Source of the DNA: Bacteroidales bacterium UBA1192
GTDB taxonomy: Bacteria > Bacteroidota > Bacteroidia > Bacteroidales > Bacteroidaceae
Direction of reading: 5' to 3'
Length of the DNA stretch: 18,299 nucleotides
Assembly (NCBI GenBank): GCA_002310175.1
Contig: DBYG01000054.1
Span: forward strand, 1 to 18,299
The notes beneath the pieces were generated by a model. It worked only from the letters and a program-made list of their open reading frames with translations, was not told the DNA's origin and did not search any database. Positions 1 to 6,372 of this stretch are shown in pieces (the stretch's first letter is position 1; the number at the start of each line of letters is the position of its first letter). The translations under genes were made by a program, and so were the position numbers.

Positions 1-18
1 AGTCCCGCCTTCGGCTCA

Positions 19-50
19 AAAAAATAGCGCCCGAATGGACGCTATTTTTT
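19..50. terminator. Bidirectional intrinsic terminator
   Basis: An 11-bp perfect stem (19-29 pairs with 40-50, arm AAAAAATAGCG) encloses a 10-base loop. The arms end in an A-run on one side and a T-run on the other, so a U-tract forms on either transcript. It lies 36 bases beyond the stop of the minus-strand beta-barrel gene and probably ends that transcript. Confidence 0.8.
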
Positions 51-85
51 GATATGTAGAAAGGAACTTTTGTTCCCACCTGTTT

Positions 86-655
86 TCAGAAGAGATAACC
101 TACGGAAACGGTAAGACGATTCCTCTTCCATGAGATATTGTCACTGTCTGAAATATCAAGCATACCTGCTTTGTAACCGGCTTTCACGCGGATCACATCC
201 TTGATGTCAACCCAAGCACCACCACCGAGCAGAATATTAAAACGCTTCATGTCATGATCGAACCAATCAAAATCATCACTCTTGGAAACGAGTCCCAGAT
301 CAAGTGTCGGACCGGCAAAGAGATAGAGCTTCAGATCCTGACCCAGATTGAAACCGTAGTTGAAATCAACAGGAACCAGAACATCAAACTCCTTGTACTT
401 CTCGTCATTATCATTGTCAAAGGAGAAGCCCAAGCCAATACCCGGAGCCACATTCAGACCGCCTACGATGTTCAGATTGTAGTCAGCGCCTACCATAAAA
501 CCGCTGTAATTGTCCTTATCGGTGTCAAGAACATGACCGGCAAAAGAAGTCTTAACCTCCTGAGATGTAGCCATGAAACCGAGTTGATAACTCACCTGTG
601 CGCTAGCGAAGCCTGCTGTGAGCAGAGCTGCTGCAAATAACATGATTTTCTTCAT
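86..655 (-). CDS. Small outer-membrane beta-barrel protein (OmpX/PorT-like)
   Basis: This 189-residue protein starts with a clear signal peptide: lysines at 2-3, a hydrophobic core at 4-17 and a likely cut after Ala19 in ASA-Q. The mature part alternates short amphipathic strands with acidic loops (for example around 40-50 and 78-90) and ends in GYLF, a terminal aromatic residue typical of proteins inserted by the BAM machinery. Size and pattern fit the 8-stranded barrels common in Bacteroidetes (OMP_b-brl families). No substrate can be read from it. It follows the corrinoid protein gene by 63 bases and may share its transcript; a weak -7-like box (TAACTTTA, 669-676) could also drive it alone. 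A strong terminator follows. The barrel assignment is fairly secure; the biological role is unknown. Confidence 0.8.
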   Translation of the reverse strand: MKKIMLFAAALLTAGFASAQVSYQLGFMATSQEVKTSFAGHVLDTDKDNYSGFMVGADYNLNIVGGLNVAPGIGLGFSFDNDNDEKYKEFDVLVPVDFNYGFNLGQDLKLYLFAGPTLDLGLVSKSDDFDWFDHDMKRFNILLGGGAWVDIKDVIRVKAGYKAGMLDISDSDNISWKRNRLTVSVGYLF

Positions 656-718
656 AATGTGTAGAAATTAAAGTTATTGAATAATGTTGGTTGTTTTCTC
701 CATTCAGTAAACGTTTGA

Positions 719-1357
719 CTATGAAGCCTTGCCGAGCAGTTTCTTGGCCACAATCACGGCCTCGTTAGCATCGGCTGTATAAACATCGGCACCTATCTCA
801 CGGGCGAAAGCCTCGTTCAATGGTGCGCCACCCACCATAATCTTGACGTTATTGCGGATTCCGGCCTCCTCCACAGCCTTGATTACATCCTTCATGTAAC
901 CCATGGTGGTGGTCAGCAGAGCCGACAAGGACAGGATGTCAGCATCATTGTCAATCACAGCCTTTACGAATTTGTCAGCATCGACATTGATACCAAGATT
1001 TATTACCTCGAATCCGGAACCCTCGAACATGGAGGCCACGAGGTTCTTTCCTATATCATGCAAATCACCCTTGACCGTGCCGATAACCACCTTACCGTAA
1101 TTGATTCCGGACTCTCCCTGCATCATGGGTTTGAGCAGGTCAAGACATCCTTTCATGGCACGGGCTGACATAAGCAGATTGGGCACAAAAGCCTTTCCTT
1201 CACCAAATCTGGCACCTATAATCTCCATACCCTTGATAAGGTATTCGCTGATTATGGTTTTCGGTTCAATGCCACTCTCCACAGCCTGTCTGGACAGGGC
1301 TACGGCGCCGTTCATATTCCCGGCAACAATGGCATCAGTAAGTTCCTGAAGATCCAT
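719..1357 (-). CDS. Corrinoid (cobalamin)-binding methyltransferase protein, MtbC/MttC-like
   Basis: This 212-residue protein has the two-domain layout of methyltransferase corrinoid carriers. A helical B12-binding cap spans about 1-85 and a Rossmann-type cobalamin domain about 88-210. The DxHxxG motif is seen as Asp98-x-His100-x-x-Gly103; His100 would be the lower axial cobalt ligand. Downstream lie the SLS segment (143-145) and the Gly-Gly turn (176-177) that hold the nucleotide tail. Length is usual for MtbC/MttC/MtvC-type proteins. The family shuttles a methyl group between a substrate-specific methyltransferase and an acceptor methyltransferase. Two UroD-fold methyltransferase genes lie immediately upstream, so a three-part system is likely. 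The gene has its own -7 box and follows a terminator, so it may be expressed separately. No reductive activase (RACE/DUF4445) gene is visible nearby. Confidence 0.92.
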   Translation of the reverse strand: MDLQELTDAIVAGNMNGAVALSRQAVESGIEPKTIISEYLIKGMEIIGARFGEGKAFVPNLLMSARAMKGCLDLLKPMMQGESGINYGKVVIGTVKGDLHDIGKNLVASMFEGSGFEVINLGINVDADKFVKAVIDNDADILSLSALLTTTMGYMKDVIKAVEEAGIRNNVKIMVGGAPLNEAFAREIGADVYTADANEAVIVAKKLLGKAS

Positions 1358-1387
1358 TTTGATGTCTTTTCTTCGTGATTACAGGGA

Positions 1388-1395
1388 CAAAGATA
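1388..1395 (-). promoter_or_regulatory. Bacteroidetes -7 box for the corrinoid protein gene
   Basis: On the minus strand the sequence reads TATCTTTG, a full match to TAnnTTTG. It lies 30 bases upstream of the ATG at 1357 and just after a terminator. No clear TTTG occurs at the -33 position (the region is T-rich), so this is a probable rather than certain promoter. Confidence 0.5.
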
Positions 1396-1410
1396 ATATT
1401 TTTTTTTAGT

Positions 1411-1453
1411 AAAAAAGAAAAAGGCTACAACCTCAAAGAGTGAGATTGTAGTC
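1411..1453 (-). terminator. Intrinsic terminator overlapping the end of the UroD-like gene
   Basis: On the minus strand a 13-bp stem (1441-1453 with 1423-1435; one A-C mismatch and one G-U pair) with a 5-base loop is followed by TTTTTCTTTTTT (1411-1422). The stem contains the last coding bases and the TGA stop (1433-1435) of the upstream methyltransferase gene. It separates that gene from the corrinoid gene. Confidence 0.75.
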
Positions 1454-2494
1454 TTTTACAGCCTGGATCATAGCGTCAATATTAGGTTTTACAGCTCCCA
1501 TCGGCATACCGCCACCCGTACTGAGGAGCAGGCCGTGATGGCTGCCGTTGGCTGCCACATAACTCTCAATAACCTGCTTTGTGGTGTCATATACGGTCTT
1601 GGGGTCACTCTGTGCCAACAGCATGGGCGGGACATTACCCATGAATACTACCTTGTCACCAGCCAGCTTACGGGACTCGCCTATCTCCTGCATGTGTGTG
1701 AAGTTGAACACATCGACACCCATTTCAGCCAGGTGTGAATAGCATGAGTTTGAGGTGAAGTCATTGTGAAAATAGTGGCGTACCTCAGGGAATGCGCTGA
1801 AAACCTGCTTCATATAAGGCATACACAGCGTCTCGAAATCCTCGGGGCTGAAATATCCGCACACATCATCAAGAACCATGATGGCCTTGGCGGTCTTTAC
1901 ATTCTCCAACTGGGCCTCAAGCCAGCGTTTAACACACTCCACAGTCTTGGATAAAAGCTTGTCGGCAGCATCGGGATTGATCATCATGAGCATGAGCAGC
2001 TGGGTCACTGTGAAAATGTGGGATGCCACAGTGAACGGTCCGCGTGCACACACCATATAAACTTCCTCTCCATCCTGCTCCATAAGCGGCTGATAGTAAC
2101 GCTGCTGGTTAAGTATCAGTGGCATGAATCCGTCCACCTTAGGGTCAGGAATCTGGATGTTTCCGAAAATCTCTTCCGCCTTATCAAGGTCCTCGGTCAG
2201 CGGATGCATGTGAGGCAGGTTATCATCGAAGAAACATGTGGGACACCCGAATCCCGTAGGCTCAGCGGCCATACCGTACTCCACCCACCAGCCCGGAACG
2301 AAGATTGCATCCGGAAAATCCTTGCGTATCTTGCGATTGTCGTTTATGAACACCTCATTACGGGCGTAATAATCCACGAAAGTGTGGCCGCAGTAACCCG
2401 GTATCCAGGGGCTGTCCGCAATAAGAGCCACGTGAATCTTGTCATTCTTGTGCCGGATCGTATCCTCCAGCTTTTGGATCTGCTCTTGTGTCAT
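1433..2494 (-). CDS. UroD-superfamily protein, putative substrate-side corrinoid methyltransferase
   Basis: This 353-residue protein belongs to the uroporphyrinogen decarboxylase/MtaA-MtbA-CmuA superfamily of TIM-barrel proteins. Family landmarks are ARGPFTVAS (150-158), LDDVCGYFSPEDF (208-220) and VFMGNVPP (283-290), plus a C-terminal LSTGGGMPMG stretch (324-333). The Zn-binding His-x-Cys of MtaA-type enzymes is replaced by His243-Asn-Asp245, and the late Cys by Gly (STGGG rather than STGC). It also carries a CPTC pair at 84-87. It is unlikely to be true HemE, because the N-terminal heme-pathway motif is absent and the neighbours are methyltransferase parts. It starts 24 bases after the Zn-type paralogue and ends in a terminator. 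I infer that it handles the methyl donor, as MtvB-type O-demethylase components do. The substrate is not readable from sequence. Confidence 0.75.
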   Translation of the reverse strand: MTQEQIQKLEDTIRHKNDKIHVALIADSPWIPGYCGHTFVDYYARNEVFINDNRKIRKDFPDAIFVPGWWVEYGMAAEPTGFGCPTCFFDDNLPHMHPLTEDLDKAEEIFGNIQIPDPKVDGFMPLILNQQRYYQPLMEQDGEEVYMVCARGPFTVASHIFTVTQLLMLMMINPDAADKLLSKTVECVKRWLEAQLENVKTAKAIMVLDDVCGYFSPEDFETLCMPYMKQVFSAFPEVRHYFHNDFTSNSCYSHLAEMGVDVFNFTHMQEIGESRKLAGDKVVFMGNVPPMLLAQSDPKTVYDTTKQVIESYVAANGSHHGLLLSTGGGMPMGAVKPNIDAMIQAVKDYNLTL

Positions 2495-2518
2495 TGTCTA
2501 TATTTTTTTAAGTTGAAA

Positions 2519-3499
2519 TCATAAAGAAGCCTCAAAAAAAGCCTTGATGTTTGCCTCAGGAGCGGCAGGAGGGACATCACATCCTGTAGATAGTATATAG
2601 TTCCCGTATCCGGCCGATAGTGACTTTAGGTTTCTGACCGCATAAGCCACCTGCTCAGGCGAACCCATCTTCATAACACCCACGGGGTCAACATTGCCCA
2701 TGACGGCAATATCGGCAGGAACCGTGGCAAGCACACCGGCCATATCAATGACATTACCGAAATGCAGGGCAGCCGCACCGGTGGCAATCATGGATTCCGT
2801 ACATTGTCCCTTATTTCCGCAATTATGCAGAATCACTGCGAATCCGTCATCCTGAACCGTATCCACAATCTCCTTGACATAAACCGATGAGTATTGGGTA
2901 CAATCTGAATCGGAAAGCAGGCCCGCAGCCGGTTCTGCCATAACGACACCAGCTGCACCGGCTTCCTTAATGGCCTTTACATATTCCATCAGGAACAGGG
3001 TGCATTTGCCGAGTAAGGCTTGAGCTGTCTCCGGCTCGATATACATAGCCATCATCAACTCTGTCATATCGTAAAGACGGCCGGCAAGCGAAAACGGCCC
3101 GATGCAACCTCCGAAAAGAGGCACGTCCAGTCTGGGAGCTGACAACCGAACCGCTCTCAGATACTCCGGCAGGCGGCCTCTGTCCAATGACGGGAGTTCA
3201 AGCCCTTCCACATCCTGTGCAGAGGAGAGCAGTCTTCCGGTTACGGTAGGAACTGAATTGTCCTCAAACACAACTTCCGCACCGAAAGCCTGAGCCTCGA
3301 CCGATAAATCCATGATAGTGGTCGAAGCCACAGACAGCGGATAGGCCTTCCTGAGTGCCAGTATAGCATCACTGTGCACCTGTCCGTCAGTTACGGCGTC
3401 TATCACCCTGCGCCCTATCAGTTCAATCCCGGGATGCGTCATGATGGGCATCACAGGCACGGGAACCGTATCAAAAAGACTGCTTATAACACAATTCAT
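2519..3499 (-). CDS. MtaA/MtbA/CmuA-like Zn-dependent methylcobamide methyltransferase
   Basis: This 326-residue UroD-superfamily protein retains the zinc site of methylcobamide:thiol methyltransferases. His225-x-Cys227 lies in VILHNCGNKG, and Cys307 lies in ILSTGCDVPP near the C-terminus. Other family segments are GGCIGPFSLAG (130-140), MAEPAAGLLS (187-196) and VMGNVDP (266-272). In characterised relatives the zinc activates a thiol such as coenzyme M that takes the methyl group from methyl-cob(III)amide. Bacteroidetes are not expected to make coenzyme M, so the acceptor is unknown; homocysteine is a reasonable inference and tetrahydrofolate another. The gene begins 27 bases after the GH67 stop and is followed after 24 bases by its zinc-less paralogue, so all three are probably co-transcribed. 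The family call is secure; direction and acceptor are not. Confidence 0.85.
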   Translation of the reverse strand: MNCVISSLFDTVPVPVMPIMTHPGIELIGRRVIDAVTDGQVHSDAILALRKAYPLSVASTTIMDLSVEAQAFGAEVVFEDNSVPTVTGRLLSSAQDVEGLELPSLDRGRLPEYLRAVRLSAPRLDVPLFGGCIGPFSLAGRLYDMTELMMAMYIEPETAQALLGKCTLFLMEYVKAIKEAGAAGVVMAEPAAGLLSDSDCTQYSSVYVKEIVDTVQDDGFAVILHNCGNKGQCTESMIATGAAALHFGNVIDMAGVLATVPADIAVMGNVDPVGVMKMGSPEQVAYAVRNLKSLSAGYGNYILSTGCDVPPAAPEANIKAFFEASL

Positions 3500-3526
3500 G
3501 TCTGAACATATATGATATCCCGCGTC

Positions 3527-5620
3527 TCATTCAAGAACGTACTCAGGAAGCTTGTCAAGGGCCGGAGTCTCGTAGTTGGAGATACGGAGACGGAAGCTGC
3601 GCAACTCATCAAGAGTATGCTGGGGCTGAGTGCAGTCAGCAGGGATTTCCATCTTGGAGAACTGCTGGAAATAGAGCATCAGGGCATCACGCCACCAGAT
3701 AGCATCCTTGGCCTGACGTATCAGCTTTTCGTGGACCTGGCCGTAACGGTACGGGTCAACATATTTCTCCACACTCTCCCATGTATCAATGAAACCGCGG
3801 GCCTGGTTGATACCGTCCTGGTAAGTGTAGCAGAGTTCGTTCCAAAGCGTACGACCGCTCTTCATCTTATGGTCCCAAGGCAAATGGTGGAACCAAAGGA
3901 TCAGATTCTCTGGACAGGTTTCCACATTGTCATATAGAGAGCGGAGAGGCTCGTGGTACTGTGAAACGGCATCAGTTCCTGTCTTGGAGGTACGGTCGAA
4001 ACCTACTCCGTCGGCAGCGGCCTTATGATAATACTGTGGCGACCAGTCCGGACGGGAAGCTCCTTCCCAAGGACCCGGCCCATAATGTCCGGCTCCTCCA
4101 AAGCAGTGATGCAGGCCGAGAGGCATCTCATAGCTCACAGAAGCCTCATGTGAGGCAAGCATCATCCTGCTCACTGGTTCAAGGAACTTCTTGTTGGAGG
4201 TGAAGGTCTGCTTGAGCCATTCGTCAATGATCTGCTCTGAACTCAAGTCAGGATTCCATGCCATACGGCCGAATGCATACCAGTTGGCCTGCGCCATCTG
4301 GTGTCCGCACCAGTTCACGCTGTCACCGATATTAGTCACACCGGCTATAGCGCTCGTGGCGGTGTTGCCATGTACCTTACCCAGTGTTTCGGCAGCCACG
4401 GTGCTCCCCTTCCCTTTCTGGTATGTGTCAGAGTCCAGACACTCCTTCCACATAGGATGCAGATAGACCATATGGTTACTGTGTCCCATATACTCCTGGG
4501 TAATCTGCATCTCAGCCATCACATTGGTGTGTTCCATCTGTCCGAACAGAGGACTGAACGGCTCACGCGGCTGGAAATCTACAGGCCCGTTCTTGATCTG
4601 GATTATCACATTGTCACGGAACAGACCGTCAAGAGGCATGAACTCCTCCACAGCCTGTTTGGCACGGTCAGGAGATGTGGGTGCGTACACAAATGCCCTC
4701 CACATGACTATCCCTCCGAAAGGCTTCAGCGCATCGGCTATCATGTTGGCACCGTCAGCATGGGTGCGACCATAGTCCTGAGGTCCGGACTGTCCTTCAG
4801 AATTAGCCTTTACCAGGAATCCTCCGAAATCCGGGATGATACTGTAAATCTCCTTGACCTTATCATTCCACCAGCTGACCACATCCTTGTCAAGCGGATC
4901 ACTGGTCTTGAGATTAGCCAGATGCTTGGGAGCTGCAAAGTTCAGTGAGAGATATACTTTTATTCCGTAGGGACGGAAAATATCAGCCAGCACCTTCACC
5001 TTCTCGAGATATTCGCGTGTAAGCATACGGGCATCGGCATTCACATTGTTCAGGACAGTGCCGTTTATGCCTATGGAAGCATTGGCACGGGCATACTCCT
5101 CATACTCAGGACGGATTGTGCCGGGCAGTTCATTCCATTTCCAGAGTGAACGGCCTGCGAAACCGCGCTCCACGGTGCCGTTGGGGTTGTCCCAATGATT
5201 CAGGATACGGTACTTGAAAGCCGGAACCTCCGTCTTCAGGAATTTATCCTCAATACGCTCACCGCAATCAGCCATTCTCTTCAGGTAGTAAACGGCATAT
5301 AGTCTTCCTGCATCTGTATTGGCTGTGACCGAAACGTGCTTACCTGTACAATTAATGCTGAAACCTTCATCACCCAGGGCATTGTTGTAAATCCCGCTTG
5401 CATCGACACCTATTTCACTTACTCCAAGCGCATTCTTGTCAATAAGTTCCAATTCCCTCTGCCAGACGGCTTTCTGTCCAGCACTACTTGTCACTTTAAT
5501 ATCACCGAGCCATAGGTCATGACCACTCTTGTTCTCAGGTCTTGCCTGACCGCTGCATGACTGGACACCGAAAGCTATCAGGCCAACTGCCAGTCCCCAA
5601 AACAATCTGTAACTTTTCAT
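3527..5620 (-). CDS. GH67 alpha-glucuronidase, exported lipoprotein
   Basis: This 697-residue protein is a glycoside hydrolase family 67 enzyme. The family removes (4-O-methyl-)D-glucuronic acid from the non-reducing end of glucuronoxylan oligosaccharides. The catalytic acid Glu275 sits in KANSEGQSGP. Asp348 (NGPVDFQPREP) and Glu376 (ITQEYMGH) would form the activating pair. The spacings 73 and 28 match those of the Cellvibrio enzyme (Glu292, Asp365, Glu393). A lipoprotein-type signal (hydrophobic 7-19, Cys22 in GVQSC) suggests attachment to a membrane outside the cytoplasm. The order is N-terminal sandwich domain (about 30-140), catalytic barrel (about 140-460) and C-terminal helical domain. 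Length is normal. No SusC/D or xylanase genes are visible. It sits 17 bases after a YigZ gene and 27 before methyltransferase genes, which suggests processing of the O-methyl sugar. Confidence 0.93.
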   Translation of the reverse strand: MKSYRLFWGLAVGLIAFGVQSCSGQARPENKSGHDLWLGDIKVTSSAGQKAVWQRELELIDKNALGVSEIGVDASGIYNNALGDEGFSINCTGKHVSVTANTDAGRLYAVYYLKRMADCGERIEDKFLKTEVPAFKYRILNHWDNPNGTVERGFAGRSLWKWNELPGTIRPEYEEYARANASIGINGTVLNNVNADARMLTREYLEKVKVLADIFRPYGIKVYLSLNFAAPKHLANLKTSDPLDKDVVSWWNDKVKEIYSIIPDFGGFLVKANSEGQSGPQDYGRTHADGANMIADALKPFGGIVMWRAFVYAPTSPDRAKQAVEEFMPLDGLFRDNVIIQIKNGPVDFQPREPFSPLFGQMEHTNVMAEMQITQEYMGHSNHMVYLHPMWKECLDSDTYQKGKGSTVAAETLGKVHGNTATSAIAGVTNIGDSVNWCGHQMAQANWYAFGRMAWNPDLSSEQIIDEWLKQTFTSNKKFLEPVSRMMLASHEASVSYEMPLGLHHCFGGAGHYGPGPWEGASRPDWSPQYYHKAAADGVGFDRTSKTGTDAVSQYHEPLRSLYDNVETCPENLILWFHHLPWDHKMKSGRTLWNELCYTYQDGINQARGFIDTWESVEKYVDPYRYGQVHEKLIRQAKDAIWWRDALMLYFQQFSKMEIPADCTQPQHTLDELRSFRLRISNYETPALDKLPEYVLE

Positions 5621-5637
5621 ATCACTTTATTATCTAA

Positions 5638-6288
5638 TTATATTATCATCAGTTCCCTGACCGCTTGAGTATCAGCCACAGTCTCAAGCCTATATGACAA
5701 TTCATCGGCAACAGAGAGCCTGGCTCTCAGCACCATCTTGCAGTCAAATGTACTATCCACCCCTTCTGCGCTGAACACTCCGTAATCCTGCTCTACAATC
5801 CCGGCATCAAGTTCCTTCACCGTTTTCATGACCACATTGGTCATACTATATGTAAACAGCACCGTCACATTCCTCTCTACATGGGCAGTTATTACGTCGG
5901 CCTTACCTATCACCTGGACGGCAGCCTGCCTATATGCCTCTGTCAGTCCGGATGTGCCCAGTTTTACTCCTCCGAAGTATCGCACCACAGCTATTAGCAC
6001 ATCGGTAAGTCCCGCGCTGTTTATCTGTCCCAGAATGGGCTTTCCGGCCGTTCCTGAAGGCTCACCGTTATCATTTGCCCTCCAGTCCTTACGCTCCGCT
6101 CCAAGCATATATGCATAGCAAACATGCCGGGCATCATAATACTCTTTCTGAACGGCGGCAAGCCTTTTCTTAACCTGTTCAGAGTCTGTCACATGCCATA
6201 TAAACGATATGAAACGGCTTCGCTGTTCCACGAACTGCGATTCAGCGCTGCCACTCACCGTCAGAAATGTGTCGGTAACCTGTTCCAT
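5638..6288 (-). CDS. YigZ/IMPACT family protein
   Basis: This protein of 216 residues, counted from ATG 6288, has the UPF0029/IMPACT N-terminal fold. Its motifs are RHVCYAYMLG, NDNGEPSGTAGKPIL and VVRYFGGVKLGTSGL, and a DUF1949-type C-terminal ferredoxin-like domain follows (about the last 75 residues). The eukaryotic relative IMPACT acts on GCN1/GCN2 translation control; the bacterial role is not settled and the protein is probably cytoplasmic. A TTG codon at 6303 would extend it by five residues, but that codon lies inside a -7 box (6301-6308), so I prefer the ATG. It is the first gene of the run leading into the GH67 gene (17-base gap), which may be simple co-transcription without functional linkage. 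Confidence 0.88.
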   Translation of the reverse strand: MEQVTDTFLTVSGSAESQFVEQRSRFISFIWHVTDSEQVKKRLAAVQKEYYDARHVCYAYMLGAERKDWRANDNGEPSGTAGKPILGQINSAGLTDVLIAVVRYFGGVKLGTSGLTEAYRQAAVQVIGKADVITAHVERNVTVLFTYSMTNVVMKTVKELDAGIVEQDYGVFSAEGVDSTFDCKMVLRARLSVADELSYRLETVADTQAVRELMII

Positions 6289-6300
6289 AGTTTCAATTTT

Positions 6301-6308
6301 CAAACTTA
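6301..6308 (-). promoter_or_regulatory. -7 box upstream of the YigZ-family gene
   Basis: The minus strand reads TAAGTTTG, a full TAnnTTTG match, 12 bases before ATG 6288. No clear -33 TTTG is seen. It lies back to back with the -7 box of the divergent protease gene, so both could share regulation. Confidence 0.45.
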
Positions 6309-6331
6309 CATAAAAACTGCCGATATTTAAC

Positions 6332-6339
6332 TATTTTTG
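6332..6339 (+). promoter_or_regulatory. -7 box upstream of the C10 protease gene
   Basis: The plus strand reads TATTTTTG, a full TAnnTTTG match, 33 bases before ATG 6373. The upstream -33 region has no good TTTG. The spacing to the start is typical for a Bacteroidetes leader. Confidence 0.45.
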
Positions 6340-6372
6340 CTGCGATATCTTACCATTTAGAGTAAAAGATGG

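Noticed and set aside
1433..3499. Both UroD-like genes as heme-pathway uroporphyrinogen decarboxylase (hemE)
   Set aside because: They lack the N-terminal HemE motif, one carries the HxC...C zinc site of corrinoid methyltransferases, and the neighbour is a corrinoid carrier.
4301..4948. 215-codon plus-strand open frame opposite the GH67 gene
   Set aside because: It is antisense to a well-supported gene, has no recognisable motifs and reads as a shadow of the GH67 codon pattern.
6289..6303. TTG start five codons upstream for the YigZ-family gene
   Set aside because: The TTG lies inside the predicted -7 box and a normal ATG with the right family start follows.
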